DNA of 64,000 nt from CTSoil-043 sp963821235 (GCA_963821235.1 CAWGCS010000001.1:248001-312000), one strand, 5' to 3'; counted from the stretch's first letter, positions 44,632-54,344 are shown. Numbers and translations: made by a program. Notes: a model not told the origin generated them from the sequence alone.

Positions 44632-45150
44632 ATGGCAGTCAAGACCGCGACCGTCACGCTCGACGGAGGACATCTCCGCTTCTCCGCCCGGACGGGCAGC
44701 GGCCACACGCTGGTCCTGGACGACGCGGGCGGCGACAGCGGCCCGCGTCCGGCCGAGCTGATCCCGGTGGCGCTCGCCGGCTGCACGGCCATGGACGTCA
44801 TCTCCATCCTCCGCAAGAAGCGCCAGGAGGTGACGCGGTACGAGGTGCGCGCCGAGGGCGTCCAGATGGACGGTCACCCGGATGCCTTCACCCGGATCGA
44901 CGTCGTCCACGTCGTGGAGGGCCCGGCGATCGAGGTCGACGCTGTCCGCCGGGCCATCGAGCTCTCGGCGACGAAGTACTGCAGCGTCGGGGCGACGCTC
45001 TCGAGCGGCACCACCGAGGTTCACCACGCGTATCTCGTGCGCGACGGGGCGGGCTCGGAGGAGACGGCGGAGGTCATCGTCCTGGGTCCGGGCGCGGATC
45101 CGACCGCGCCCGCCGCCGAGCCCGTGGTCGCCGCCACCGCCGCGAGCTAG
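44632..45150 (+). CDS. OsmC/Ohr-family thiol peroxidase-like protein
   Basis: A 172-residue OsmC-family protein with both reactive cysteines: VALAGCTAMDVISIL and LSATKYCSVGATL. Family members reduce organic hydroperoxides or handle persulfides. The last ~25 residues are an Ala/Pro-rich tail. It follows DUF302 by 71 bp and probably belongs to the same ArsR-controlled operon. Confidence 0.88.
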   Translation: MAVKTATVTLDGGHLRFSARTGSGHTLVLDDAGGDSGPRPAELIPVALAGCTAMDVISILRKKRQEVTRYEVRAEGVQMDGHPDAFTRIDVVHVVEGPAIEVDAVRRAIELSATKYCSVGATLSSGTTEVHHAYLVRDGAGSEETAEVIVLGPGADPTAPAAEPVVAATAAS

Positions 45151-45225
45151 ACGACCCCACCCCGTCGCGTCACGGCGCTCCGAGGAGCGCCGGACCATCG
45201 CCGTCACGCACCTTCCTTCGGTACC

Positions 45226-47733
45226 GTGGACGGGCGGCCGAAGCGGGCCGACGATGAGGGCGACTCGGCGACCCGGCGATCCAGCCGGCCCGCCACGACC
45301 TACGAGGGCCATCCCATCCGCGCCTCTGATCCGGGGGTCCCGCATCGACGTCTCGATCGGGCCATCCTCATCGCGCCCTGGCGAGGATGGACGGGCCTCG
45401 TCGCACTCGTCGGCGTCGCGTACGTGCTCGCCTACCTCGGCCTCTTCATCGCTCGCCCAGCCGGCGAGCGTGGCGTCGCGATCCTCTCCGACTTCGGAGA
45501 GGTGCCGATCGGGGCGGTCGGAATCGTGCTGGCGCTCGCGATGGTGGGGCGGGAGCCGCGCCGACGCGCACGGCTCGCCTGGGGCCTCTTCACGATCGCC
45601 CTCGCCAGCGATCTGGCCGGCAATCTCCTGTACGGCGCCTACGACCTGTCCGGGGAGCAACCGTTCCCGTCCGTGGCCGACGCCTTCTACCTCGGCTTCT
45701 ACCCGCTCCTGCTCGTCGGACTGCTCGTCCTGCCGACCGCGAGCACGCGGAAGGAGCTGTTCGCCTGGCGCGTCTGGTCCAACGTCGCCATCGTGATGGT
45801 GGGCGGCGGCATGGCGCTCATCCATTTCGTCCTGCTGCCGACGATCGCGCAGCTGAGCGGCGACCCCCTCACGACCGTCATCTCCCTGGCCTATCCGGCC
45901 GGCGACCTCGCCCTCCTGACGGCCATCGCGACCGTCTCGGCGCGACGGCCATACGCGGGGGACCGCACCGCCCTGGGCCTGTTCATGATCGCCGTCGCGT
46001 CGTGGTTCCTGGCCGACCTGGCGTTCGCGATCCAGTCTGCCGATGGATCGTATGCCCCCGGCGCCGTATCCGATCTCCTCTTCGTCGCGGGTGACCTCGT
46101 GTTCGTGCTGGCCGCGCAGGCCAGCCTCGCCAGGCTGCCCCGGGCGGATCGCGACGCCCCCGGCGACACCCTGACGCTCGGCCGCTTCGGGCCCTACGCC
46201 ATGCTCGGGCTGGGGCTCGCGACGCTCGTGTCGGCCGCCATCGGCGAGAACCCCGAGATCACGCTGCTGGCGGTGCTGACCGTCCTGCTCACCGCGCTCG
46301 TCGTCCTTCGCCAGCTCATCGACGAGAACCAGCGGCGCGAGGCAGAGGCCACCCTCCTCGAGGAGCACGCGCAGTCTGCCGAGCGCGCCGCACGCCAGGC
46401 CCGCCATGATCCGCTCACGGGGCTGCCGAACCGGACCAGGCTCTACGAGCTGCTCCAGGCAGAGATCGCGGCGTCGCAGATCACCGGGCGACCCGTGACC
46501 CTCGCCTTCCTCGACGTGAACGACTTCAAGGCGATCAACGACAACCTGGGCCACGCCGTGGGCGACCAGGTGCTCGTGGAGGTCGCCCGTCGCCTCCAGC
46601 ACGCCGCAAGGGAGAGCGACACGGTCGCCAGGCTCGGCGGCGATGAGTTCGCGGTCGTCCTGCCGGCGACATCGACCGGGCGGGCCCTCACCGTGGCGCA
46701 GCGGGCAAGCGTCGGGCTCGAACGGCCGTTCGTCCTTTCGGGAACGGAGATCGCTGTCAACGTGGCCATCGGCCTGGCCACCTTCCCGGATTGCGGGGCC
46801 GCCAACGAGGACGACCTGATCCGCCGTGCCGACGCGACCATGTACCGCGCCAAGCGCGGCCGGCTGGGACCGACGTCCTATGAGGCCACCTACGACGAGC
46901 TGGGAGCAGACGCCTCGGCCCTCGCCAGGCTGCGGGCGGCGATCGACGGCGATGGCCTGACGCTCGCGTTCCAGCCCATCCGCGAGCGCCTTGGAGGCGG
47001 GACGACGTCCGTCGAAGCACTCGTGCGCTGGCAGGACCCCAGCCGTGGCCTGCTCGCGCCGGACGAGTTCCTGCCGCTCGCGAGCCAGATGGGGCTCATG
47101 GACGCGCTCGACGCCCGGGTGCTCGAGCTCGCCTGCTCGCAGGGCCGTGCCTGGCGCGACGCCGGCGTGGACGTCTGCGTGAACGTCAACGTGTCACGGG
47201 ATTCGCTCCAGGACCTGAGGTTCCCGGACCGGCTGCGCGCGACCCTCCAGCGTCACGATCTCCCCGGCCGCGCCATCGTGCTGGAGTTCACCGAGGACTG
47301 CCTCCTGGAGGGCGCGGAGCGGGCAGGCCGCGTCGTGGAGCTGGCGTCCGAGCTGGGCGTCCGCCTGGCCATCGACGACTTCGGCACGGGGTCCTCCTCG
47401 CTCGGGCTGCTCCGGGACCTGCCGGTCGACTACCTGAAGATCGACCGGTCGTTCGTCAGCGGCGCGTTGGCCCAGGCCAAAGACGCCGCGATCGTCGAAT
47501 CCCTGGTCATCCTCGCGCACCGCCTCGGCAAGCAGGTCGTCGCCGAAGGTGTCGAAGATGGGGCGACGCTCGCGTACCTCGACGGCCTCGAAGCGGACTA
47601 TGCGCAGGGGTTCTTCATCGGACGGCCGGCCCCGGCCGACGCGATCACGCTGCGCCTGCTGGCCGAGTCGAGGAGCCCGAGCGACGGCCTTCGAGCTCCG
47701 GCGCTCGAGCCCTCGAGGGGCCAACGGCCCTAG
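45226..47733 (+). CDS. Membrane GGDEF-EAL cyclic-di-GMP enzyme
   Basis: An 835-residue protein. About nine membrane helices (residues ~48-365) form an MHYT/7TM-like sensor, then a short coiled coil (ENQRREAEATLLEEHAQSAE), a GGDEF domain with intact GGDEF (471-475) and an EAL domain with EAL (597-599), DDFGTG, YLKIDRSFV and AEGVED. Both c-di-GMP synthesis and hydrolysis look possible. GTG start; later starts exist within the N-terminal low-complexity part. Confidence 0.92.
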   Translation: MDGRPKRADDEGDSATRRSSRPATTYEGHPIRASDPGVPHRRLDRAILIAPWRGWTGLVALVGVAYVLAYLGLFIARPAGERGVAILSDFGEVPIGAVGIVLALAMVGREPRRRARLAWGLFTIALASDLAGNLLYGAYDLSGEQPFPSVADAFYLGFYPLLLVGLLVLPTASTRKELFAWRVWSNVAIVMVGGGMALIHFVLLPTIAQLSGDPLTTVISLAYPAGDLALLTAIATVSARRPYAGDRTALGLFMIAVASWFLADLAFAIQSADGSYAPGAVSDLLFVAGDLVFVLAAQASLARLPRADRDAPGDTLTLGRFGPYAMLGLGLATLVSAAIGENPEITLLAVLTVLLTALVVLRQLIDENQRREAEATLLEEHAQSAERAARQARHDPLTGLPNRTRLYELLQAEIAASQITGRPVTLAFLDVNDFKAINDNLGHAVGDQVLVEVARRLQHAARESDTVARLGGDEFAVVLPATSTGRALTVAQRASVGLERPFVLSGTEIAVNVAIGLATFPDCGAANEDDLIRRADATMYRAKRGRLGPTSYEATYDELGADASALARLRAAIDGDGLTLAFQPIRERLGGGTTSVEALVRWQDPSRGLLAPDEFLPLASQMGLMDALDARVLELACSQGRAWRDAGVDVCVNVNVSRDSLQDLRFPDRLRATLQRHDLPGRAIVLEFTEDCLLEGAERAGRVVELASELGVRLAIDDFGTGSSSLGLLRDLPVDYLKIDRSFVSGALAQAKDAAIVESLVILAHRLGKQVVAEGVEDGATLAYLDGLEADYAQGFFIGRPAPADAITLRLLAESRSPSDGLRAPALEPSRGQRP

Positions 47734-47786
47734 CGGGGCCCCGATCGAAGCGATCGGCGCGAGCACGCATCCGAGCGGCTGGGCGG

Positions 47787-47862
47787 TGGTGGGGGAGGGT
47801 GGATTCGAACCACCGACGTGGCGTGTATAAGACGCCTGCTCTAACCGCTGAGCTACTCCCCC
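47787..47862 (-). tRNA. tRNA-Ile (anticodon TAT)
   Basis: A complete cloverleaf: acceptor arms GGGGGAG/CTCCCCC, D-stem GCTC/GAGC, anticodon stem GGCGT/ACGCC with loop CTTATAC, T-stem GGTGG/CCACC, discriminator A and encoded CCA. The anticodon UAU reads AUA directly. Most bacteria instead use a CAU tRNA modified by TilS. Confidence 0.93.
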
Positions 47863-47941
47863 GCGGGTGCCGGGCGATCCCGTGCCGCGAGCGTACACCG
47901 GCCCGCGCTGCCCGGGCGCCTTGTGTGCGACGATCCCGCGG

Positions 47942-48688
47942 ATGTTCCGCCGCCCCCCGCCCCCGCCTCCCGCGGCTCCGCTCGGCCAGGCCGATCTGGA
48001 GCAGGCCCCCCGGCCGCCCCTGCTGACCCGCGACAGCGTCCTCCGGGCGGTCGGGCTCGTCGTCGGCGGCATCGCCTGGGGCGCCGCCGTCCGCTTCGCC
48101 GACAGCCTGCCGATCGACCTCGGGTTCTTCGCCTTCGTGCTCAAGGTCGGGGTCGGGCTCGGCTTCATCATCGTCCTGGTGCTCCGCCTCGTGTTCCGCG
48201 GCTTCGAGGTGGACCGGGTGGCGATCGTCGCCGCCCTCGCCATCGGCGGCTCGTCCATCGGCCTCAACGTGGGCCCGACCGTCGTGCCCGCGGTGGTCGT
48301 CGCCGGGAGCTACGCGTTCGTCCCCTCGCTCCCGGCAGGAATCCCCACGACGGCGGGCAGCCTGGATTGCGAGTGGGCCAACGGCCGCTGGAAGATCGGC
48401 CTGCTGCGGACCACCACGCCGATCGAGGGCTTCGCCACGGCCCACCAGCTGACCCTGGACCTCCTGCGCAAGACGATGAGCCTGGCCGACGGGGGCGGGT
48501 CGACGCTGATCGCCGTCGGGAACGAGGCCTTCGCGGCCCCGCCGGACGCGCCGCCCCGCGGCGAGGGGGACCGCAGCGGCGCGCTCGACCTGCTCCTCCT
48601 CCAGGTGGACATCGATTCGACGGCCGCCGACCCCAACGAGGTCCGCGGACGGTTCACCTGGGATTGCCCGGGACCGCCTCCCGGCTGA
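47942..48688 (+). CDS. Hypothetical membrane protein
   Basis: A 248-residue protein with a Pro-rich start, about three membrane helices (~residues 38-58, 64-85, 95-125) and an extracytoplasmic domain (DCEWANGRWKIGLLRTTTPI, LLLLQVDIDST, ending FTWDCPG). Two cysteines in the soluble part might form a disulfide. Family not recognised. ATG 47942 was chosen; it lies 80 bp from the divergent tRNA gene. Confidence 0.65.
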   Translation: MFRRPPPPPPAAPLGQADLEQAPRPPLLTRDSVLRAVGLVVGGIAWGAAVRFADSLPIDLGFFAFVLKVGVGLGFIIVLVLRLVFRGFEVDRVAIVAALAIGGSSIGLNVGPTVVPAVVVAGSYAFVPSLPAGIPTTAGSLDCEWANGRWKIGLLRTTTPIEGFATAHQLTLDLLRKTMSLADGGGSTLIAVGNEAFAAPPDAPPRGEGDRSGALDLLLLQVDIDSTAADPNEVRGRFTWDCPGPPPG

Positions 48689-48717
48689 CCCGACGTCCCG
48701 ACCCAGGCGTGCCGGCG

Positions 48718-49161
48718 TCAGCGGCTGCGCGAGCCGAGACGCCCGGTCAGCGACCGGAGGCTGAAGCGGCGGCCCATGCCGGCCGTGGAGTCGACGGCAT
48801 CGTCAGCGAAGGAGCCGTCGTGGCCGTTGCCGCGGCCCAGCATCGAGGTGCCCGCTCGGTACGTCCCGGTGGCCTGCAGCATCGCCGCGACCGCTCGCTC
48901 GTCCTCGGTCTGGACGGCCGCGATCGGGAGGTCGTCGGGGTTCGGAGGACGCTCGCTCTCAGGCACGACTCTCGGGGCGCGCGAGTACGCGGGCGCGCCG
49001 TAGAGCCTCGGGAGCGCGTAATACGGATCAGGATCCGCAGCCACGACCATATCTTCCAGCGCCGAAGGGTCGCTCCGCAACTCGGCGGGCACGACCGGAT
49101 GATGACGCCGCGAAGAGTACTGCCCCCACGCAACCCCGGCCAGCGCGCCCGAGCACGACAT
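48718..49161 (-). CDS. Hypothetical soluble protein
   Basis: A 147-residue, Pro- and Arg-rich protein with a plausible ordered middle (LRSDPSALEDMVVAADPDPY, IAAVQTEDERAVAAMLQATG) and a basic tail. Family unknown. ATG 49161 was chosen; an upstream in-frame start at 49176 is possible. It converges with the membrane protein gene and precedes nothing obvious. Confidence 0.5.
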   Translation of the reverse strand: MSCSGALAGVAWGQYSSRRHHPVVPAELRSDPSALEDMVVAADPDPYYALPRLYGAPAYSRAPRVVPESERPPNPDDLPIAAVQTEDERAVAAMLQATGTYRAGTSMLGRGNGHDGSFADDAVDSTAGMGRRFSLRSLTGRLGSRSR

Positions 49162-49210
49162 GGTGCCTTCGCGCACCGGGTCCTGGTCCGACGTGAGACC
49201 GGACGCCCGC

Positions 49211-49600
49211 CTATCCGCGACCGACGAGGAAGGGCTTCAGGACCTGGAAGAGGAGGACGAGGGCGAGGTAGGCGATGGGGAGCGCGGCCAGGAAGCCAAG
49301 GGCGGCGCTCCAGGCACTCCGCGTCCCGGGCCGCCCCGGCTGGGGGACGGCAAGGTAGGTGAGCCACGCCCCGAGGATCGCGACGGCCGCCACGAAGGCG
49401 ACCCCGGCCAGCGTCCGCAGGTCGCCGCCGGGCAGCGTCGCCCCGGCCCCGATGGCCAGGTCGTAAGCCAGGAAGGCCAGGCCGAGCACGGCGGCGACGG
49501 CGACGCTGCTGCCGACCGCCCGCACGACGGGGGTAGGAGCCCGCCGGAGCTGGCGCCAGCGGATCTCGAGCCAGCCCCGCCGGCGGGGCTCGAGGGTCAC
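49211..49600 (-). CDS. Small membrane protein coupled to the aminotransferase
   Basis: A 129-residue protein with three membrane helices (~29-50, 65-85, 98-122) and a basic N-terminus (EPRRRGWLEIRWRQLRR). Its GTG overlaps the stop of the aminotransferase gene (GTGA), so the two are translationally coupled. Family not recognised. Confidence 0.65.
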   Translation of the reverse strand: MTLEPRRRGWLEIRWRQLRRAPTPVVRAVGSSVAVAAVLGLAFLAYDLAIGAGATLPGGDLRTLAGVAFVAAVAILGAWLTYLAVPQPGRPGTRSAWSAALGFLAALPIAYLALVLLFQVLKPFLVGRG

Positions 49601-50883
49601 TCCCCTGCCCGCTCGACGAACTCGATGGCCGACCGTCGCGGGAGGGTCACGGGCGTGTGCGTGGCGATCTCCTCGACGGCGTCGAGGACCCGCCCCAGCT
49701 CCTCGTGGGAATTGAAGAAGGCCACGCACAGGCGCACAGCGTCCAGGCCCGGGATCGACCGGACGATCGCGTGGGCACGCCGGCCGAGGACCTCGACGAC
49801 CTCGGCCGCCGTCCAGCCGGCGACCCGGAAGGAGACCAGCGTCGACATCCGCTCGCGCGGCGTCAGGAGGGTCACCCCCGGCGTGGCAGCCAGGCGCTCC
49901 GCGACGGCGGAGGCCAGCCGGGCGGCCCGGTCGTGGGCCCAGGGGAGGCCGACGTACATGCTCAGCCATCCGGCGCTCCGGGCGAGCCCCACGATCGACG
50001 CCGTGTTGAAGCCCGCGACCTCGAACCGCCGGGCGTCCGGGTGCAGCGCCTCCCGACCAACGGCGTACGGCGTCCGGGCCGCGTAGAAGCCGCCGACCGG
50101 CGGGACGACCTCGGTCACCAGGCCGCGACGGACCACCAGGGCGCCGGTCCCGTCGGGGCCGAGCAGCCACTTCTGACCGCTGAGGGCGTAGAAGTCCGCC
50201 CCGATCTCGTCGACGGCGAGGGGCATCGACCCGGCCGACTGGGCGCCGTCGAGCACGCTGATGGCTCCGTGCCGGCGGGCAAGCCCGGCGATCGCCGCGG
50301 CGGGGAGGACGGCGCCGGTGGACCAGGCCACGTGCGACGCGACGATGGCCCGCGTCCGGCCGCCCGCCGCGGCCGCCTCGAGCGCTGCGAGCGTGAGCCC
50401 GTCGTCGCCGCCGTCCCCGATCTCCGCCTCCACGACGTCCACCCCGAGCCGGTCGCGGAGGAGCGCCAGGGGCCCTGTCACGGCGGGATGCTCGAGCGTC
50501 GTGGTGACCGCCCGGTCGCCCGGCCGCCAGTCGATGGTCCCGAGGGCCAGGTTCACCCCCTCGGTCGTGGAATGGGTGATGGCGACGAGGTCGACGTCGG
50601 TGCCCAAGATCGCCGCGACGACGCCGCGGGCCTCGTCCATCCGAGCCAGCAGCTCCTCGTACGCGTCGAGCGTCCCCCGCCCGAGCGTGAGCTCGCGCTC
50701 CTGGATCCCGGCCATCGCCGCGGCGGTCTCGACGGGGAGGGGCCCGGCGGTGCCCGTGTTGAGGTAGATGCCGGCGCGGGTGGCGGGCAGGGCGGCGCGG
50801 AGGTCGGCCAGCCTCCCGCGGTCGTCGGGATCCCGGGCTCCGGGAAGCGGCGTCGCGCGCTGGACGGCGGGGGGATCGGTCAT
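49597..50883 (-). CDS. Class V aminotransferase / cysteine-desulfurase-like
   Basis: A 428-residue PLP enzyme. Motifs: YLNTGTAGPLP, AITHSTTEGVNLAL, TTLEHPAVTGPL, SVLDGAQSAGSMPL and the PLP lysine in LSGQKWLLGPDGTG. This pattern fits the isopenicillin-N-epimerase/SufS-like class. A conserved persulfide cysteine loop is not evident, so epimerase, lyase or aminotransferase activity is as likely as desulfuration. It is divergent from a rhodanese (22 bp apart), which favours sulfur chemistry. Confidence 0.85.
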   Translation of the reverse strand: MTDPPAVQRATPLPGARDPDDRGRLADLRAALPATRAGIYLNTGTAGPLPVETAAAMAGIQERELTLGRGTLDAYEELLARMDEARGVVAAILGTDVDLVAITHSTTEGVNLALGTIDWRPGDRAVTTTLEHPAVTGPLALLRDRLGVDVVEAEIGDGGDDGLTLAALEAAAAGGRTRAIVASHVAWSTGAVLPAAAIAGLARRHGAISVLDGAQSAGSMPLAVDEIGADFYALSGQKWLLGPDGTGALVVRRGLVTEVVPPVGGFYAARTPYAVGREALHPDARRFEVAGFNTASIVGLARSAGWLSMYVGLPWAHDRAARLASAVAERLAATPGVTLLTPRERMSTLVSFRVAGWTAAEVVEVLGRRAHAIVRSIPGLDAVRLCVAFFNSHEELGRVLDAVEEIATHTPVTLPRRSAIEFVERAGE

Positions 50884-50905
50884 CGGGTCCGTATGATACG
50901 GAGCG

Positions 50906-51751
50906 ATGTCCGGCGCCTATGCGCGACCTGAGCTCCTCGCTTCACCCGACTGGCTCGCCGAGAACCTCGGCCGTCCCCAAGTGCGCGTGCTCGACGTGCG
51001 CTGGCGACCGGACGGGGCGGGCAAGATCGTCTTCGCCGAGGGCCACCTGCCCGGCGCCACCCACCTGGACTGGCGCGAGGCCCTCACCGACGGCGACGCT
51101 CCCCGCGACGTGCTCCTCCTCGCGCCGCCCGACCAGGTCGGCGCGGCGCTGGCGAGCGCCGGGGTCGGCACGGGAACGACCGTCGTCCTCTACGACGACA
51201 CGGCGAGCCTCTACGCGGCCCGCGCGTGGTGGAGCCTGCGTGTCTACGGCCTCGACTCGGTGCGGATCCTGGACGGCGGCTTCGCGGCCTGGACGCGATC
51301 CGGCCGGCCGCTCTCCCACGCCGTTCCCGAGACCGCGCGGGGCGGGTTCACCCCCCGGGCCCAGCTGCGGGCACGGCTGACGACGAGCGACGTCAGGGCG
51401 CTCGTCGGCTCCCCGGACGCCCTGGTCCTGGACGCCCGCACGGCCGCGGAGTATCGCGGCTTCGCCGGCACGGGCAGCCGGCTCGGGCACATCCCGGGCG
51501 CCGTCAACCTGCCGGTTGCGGGCACGACGGAGGCGGGGACCGGCCGCTTCCTCGACGGCAACGACCTGCGGGACCTCCTGTCGCGGGCGGGGGTCTCGCG
51601 GGAGCGGCGGTTGGTCTGCTACGACGGGACGGGCGTCGCGGCCGCCAAGCTCGCCTTCGTCCTGGCCCTCATGGGCCACGACGACGTGGCGGTCTACGAC
51701 GGCGGCTGGGCCGAATGGGGGAATCGCCTGGAGCTCCCGATCGAGCGCTGA
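50906..51751 (+). CDS. Tandem-rhodanese sulfurtransferase
   Basis: A 281-residue protein with two rhodanese domains, the N-terminal one structural (DVRWRPDGAGKIVFAEGHLP) and the C-terminal one catalytic with the cysteine in RLVCYDGTGVAA. Such enzymes transfer sulfur from thiosulfate or 3-mercaptopyruvate. The active loop CYDGTG is unlike the classic CRKGVT or CGSGVT loops, so substrate is uncertain. Divergent from the aminotransferase. Confidence 0.9.
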   Translation: MSGAYARPELLASPDWLAENLGRPQVRVLDVRWRPDGAGKIVFAEGHLPGATHLDWREALTDGDAPRDVLLLAPPDQVGAALASAGVGTGTTVVLYDDTASLYAARAWWSLRVYGLDSVRILDGGFAAWTRSGRPLSHAVPETARGGFTPRAQLRARLTTSDVRALVGSPDALVLDARTAAEYRGFAGTGSRLGHIPGAVNLPVAGTTEAGTGRFLDGNDLRDLLSRAGVSRERRLVCYDGTGVAAAKLAFVLALMGHDDVAVYDGGWAEWGNRLELPIER

Positions 51752-51877
51752 CGCTGCCCGGGCGGTGACGGCGCGCGCCGGATCATGCGCGACGTGCGCA
51801 GATGGACCGATGCGCACATTCGCATGGGGCCGATCGGCCCTGCCGAACGGTACAGAGGCGGGGCGTACTGTGTGCCC

Positions 51878-53686
51878 GTGAACTCCGAGCGCGAGGTCCG
51901 CCTGCTGACGCGTGCGAAGTGGGTGGGGGTCCTCCTCCCGATCGCCCTCATCTGGTGCTTCGAGCTGGCCCGCTGGTGGGTCATCGACCGGAGCGTCCCG
52001 TCGGACAACGCCCACGTCTTCGCCGCCCTCCTCATGAGCGGCGGCGCCGTCCTCTTCGCGTTCGGCATCTTCGCCGTGCTGGATCGCGTCCAGCGCCGCC
52101 TGGTGGACACGAACCAGGACCTTGCCGCGACCCACGCCGTCGCCTCCGCGCTCCAGGGCGGCCTCGACCTGGAGACCACGCTGGGGACCGCCCTCGATCG
52201 CGTCCTCGAGCACACGGGCGCCCTCGCCGGCCAGATCCGGGTCGTCGGTCCGGCCTCCCAGCCCCTGGCGCTCCGGCGCCCGATCGACCTGGGGGACGGC
52301 CTCCAGTGGGTGGCGGCGATCCTCGAGGAGGCGCCGGCCGCGCTGGGCGCCGTGGAGCAGCGCCAGTACGCCGGGATCGACGCGTCGCTGGTCGACCTCC
52401 CGCTGATCGGCAGCAGCGGGCCGGCCGGCGTGATGCGCCTCCTCTTCCACCCGTCCGCGGAGCCGGCGATCTCCAGTGCGGCGCTGGTGGACCTGGCGGG
52501 CGCGATCGGCACGTCGGCGACTCTCGCCACGTCGCTCGCCGACCTCAGGCGCGAGGAGCACGAGCGGGCCGCCCTCTATGGCGTCGCCCTCCAGCTGACC
52601 GGGCGGGCAGAGCTGCGCGAGCTGCTCGGCACGATCACCCGCCACGCCCGCGAGCTGCTTGGCGCGGACCGCGCCGTCGCCTGCCTGGCGGACCCGCGCG
52701 CCGACGGCCACGGCTACGACTGGACGAACCGCCTGGCGATGGCCGACGACGGCGCCACCTGCCTCCTGGCCCATCCGGCGCCAGCCGGCGACGCCTCGCA
52801 CCACAACCCGGCCTGCCCGCTCCAGCACGACGGGCCGTCGGCCGTGATGATGGCCCGGCCCCTCCGGGGCGCCGACGGCTTCCTCGGCGAGCTGTGCGTC
52901 ATGCGGACGAGCGGCATCGCCTTCTCGGAGCGAGAGAGCGCGCTCCTCGGGGCGCTGGCCGACCTTGCCGCGGTCGCCGTGGGCACGGCTCGCCTCCGCG
53001 AGGCGGAGCAGCAGTACACGATCGTCGCCGAGCGGGACCGCATCGCCCGGGAGCTGCACGACAGCCTGGCCCAGGTGCTCGGTGTCATCCACCTCCGCCT
53101 GCGGAGCCTTGAGCCCGAGGTGCGGGACGCGCCCGGCAACGGCGTGGCCAGCGAGATCACGGACCTCGCCGACCTCGCCGACGAGGCCTACCGCGACGTT
53201 CGGGAGGCGATCCTCGGCCTGCGCGAGTCGATCACGGCGGCGGACGGCCTGGAGGGCGCCCTCGGGGAGTACCTCCGCAAGTACAGCCGCCAGACGGGCA
53301 TCCAGGCGACGCTCCATTGCGACGGCACGGCACGGCGCGCGCTGACGCCGCGCAGCGAGGTCCAGCTCCTGCGGGTGGTCCAGGAGGCGCTGACCAACGT
53401 CCGCAAGCACTCCGGGGCGCGGCGGGTCACGGTCAGCCTGGTCGCGGAGCAGGGCGTCGTTGCCCTCGCCGTCGAGGACGACGGCAGCGGCTTCGACCCC
53501 GGCCGGCTGGAGGAGGCGCTCGACCACGGCTTCGGCCTCGCCTCGATGCGCGAGCGCGTCGAGCAGGTCGGTGGCACCCTTGCCGTGCATACTGCGCCCG
53601 GAGCCGGGACCCGGGTGGAGGTCCAGCTCCTGCAGGAGGAGATGCGTGCCGCACACGCCCCCGACGCTGCGCGTCCTGCTGGTTGA
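51878..53686 (+). CDS. GAF-domain sensor histidine kinase (HisKA_3)
   Basis: A kinase of about 602 residues. Two membrane helices (~12-32, 40-62), a coiled linker, two GAF-like domains (~80-200 and ~215-370), the HisKA_3 dimerisation domain with the phosphoacceptor histidine near residue 394 (RELHDSLAQVLGVIHLRL), and a HATPase (NVRKHSGARRV, DDGSGFD, GFGLASMRERVEQVGG). The GTG at 51878 was chosen, just before the first helix; an ATG at 51785 would add 31 residues. It overlaps the NarL-type regulator. Confidence 0.9.
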   Translation: MNSEREVRLLTRAKWVGVLLPIALIWCFELARWWVIDRSVPSDNAHVFAALLMSGGAVLFAFGIFAVLDRVQRRLVDTNQDLAATHAVASALQGGLDLETTLGTALDRVLEHTGALAGQIRVVGPASQPLALRRPIDLGDGLQWVAAILEEAPAALGAVEQRQYAGIDASLVDLPLIGSSGPAGVMRLLFHPSAEPAISSAALVDLAGAIGTSATLATSLADLRREEHERAALYGVALQLTGRAELRELLGTITRHARELLGADRAVACLADPRADGHGYDWTNRLAMADDGATCLLAHPAPAGDASHHNPACPLQHDGPSAVMMARPLRGADGFLGELCVMRTSGIAFSERESALLGALADLAAVAVGTARLREAEQQYTIVAERDRIARELHDSLAQVLGVIHLRLRSLEPEVRDAPGNGVASEITDLADLADEAYRDVREAILGLRESITAADGLEGALGEYLRKYSRQTGIQATLHCDGTARRALTPRSEVQLLRVVQEALTNVRKHSGARRVTVSLVAEQGVVALAVEDDGSGFDPGRLEEALDHGFGLASMRERVEQVGGTLAVHTAPGAGTRVEVQLLQEEMRAAHAPDAARPAG

Positions 53687-54344
53687 CGACCAGCCGCTCT
53701 TCCGGAAGGCGCTCGCCGGCCTCGTCAACGCCCAGCTGGACATGACCGTGGTCGGCGAGGCTGACAACGGCATCGAGGCGCTCGACCGGGTCCGCGACGT
53801 CTCGCCCGACATCGTCCTGATGGACGTGAACATGCCGCTGGCGGGGGGCGTGGACGGGGTCCGCGCAATCCGGGGCGCCGGCTTCGCCACGAAGATCGTG
53901 ATGCTCACGATCTCCGAGGACGACGACGACCTCTTCGACGCGATCCGCGCCGGCGCGAACGGCTACCTGCTCAAGAACATCCGCCCCGAGGCTCTCTTCG
54001 AGGACCTCCGCGGGGTGATCCGCGGCGAGGCGCCGATCGCCCCGGCGATCGCCCACAAGCTGCTCGACGCGCTCCGCGAGGGACCCCGGCCGCACCCGGC
54101 GGCGATCGCCGCCGACGGCGAGACCGCCCTCACCCGGCGCGAGACGGAGATCCTCCAGCTGGTGGCCGGCGGCCTCTCCAACAAGGAGATCGCCAACCAC
54201 CTGACGATCACCGAGGGCACCGTCAAGAACCACGTCCACAACGCCCTGGAGAAGCTCCACCTGACGAACCGGACGCAGGCGGCGGCGTACACGGTCGCCC
54301 AGGGCCTGGGCACGACGCGCCCGCCGGGCCCCGAGCGCCCCTGA
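53646..54344 (+). CDS. NarL/FixJ-family response regulator
   Basis: A 232-residue regulator: receiver domain with D60 (DIVLMDVNMPLAGG) and a C-terminal LuxR HTH (LTRRETEILQLVAGGLSNKE, then TEGTVKNHVHNALEKL). It starts at a GTG inside the end of the kinase gene, a 41-bp overlap, so the two form a cognate pair. Confidence 0.93.
   Translation: MPHTPPTLRVLLVDDQPLFRKALAGLVNAQLDMTVVGEADNGIEALDRVRDVSPDIVLMDVNMPLAGGVDGVRAIRGAGFATKIVMLTISEDDDDLFDAIRAGANGYLLKNIRPEALFEDLRGVIRGEAPIAPAIAHKLLDALREGPRPHPAAIAADGETALTRRETEILQLVAGGLSNKEIANHLTITEGTVKNHVHNALEKLHLTNRTQAAAYTVAQGLGTTRPPGPERP

Noticed and set aside
44101..46602. An 833-codon minus-strand frame
   Set aside because: It lies over DUF302, OsmC and the GGDEF-EAL gene and has no family features.
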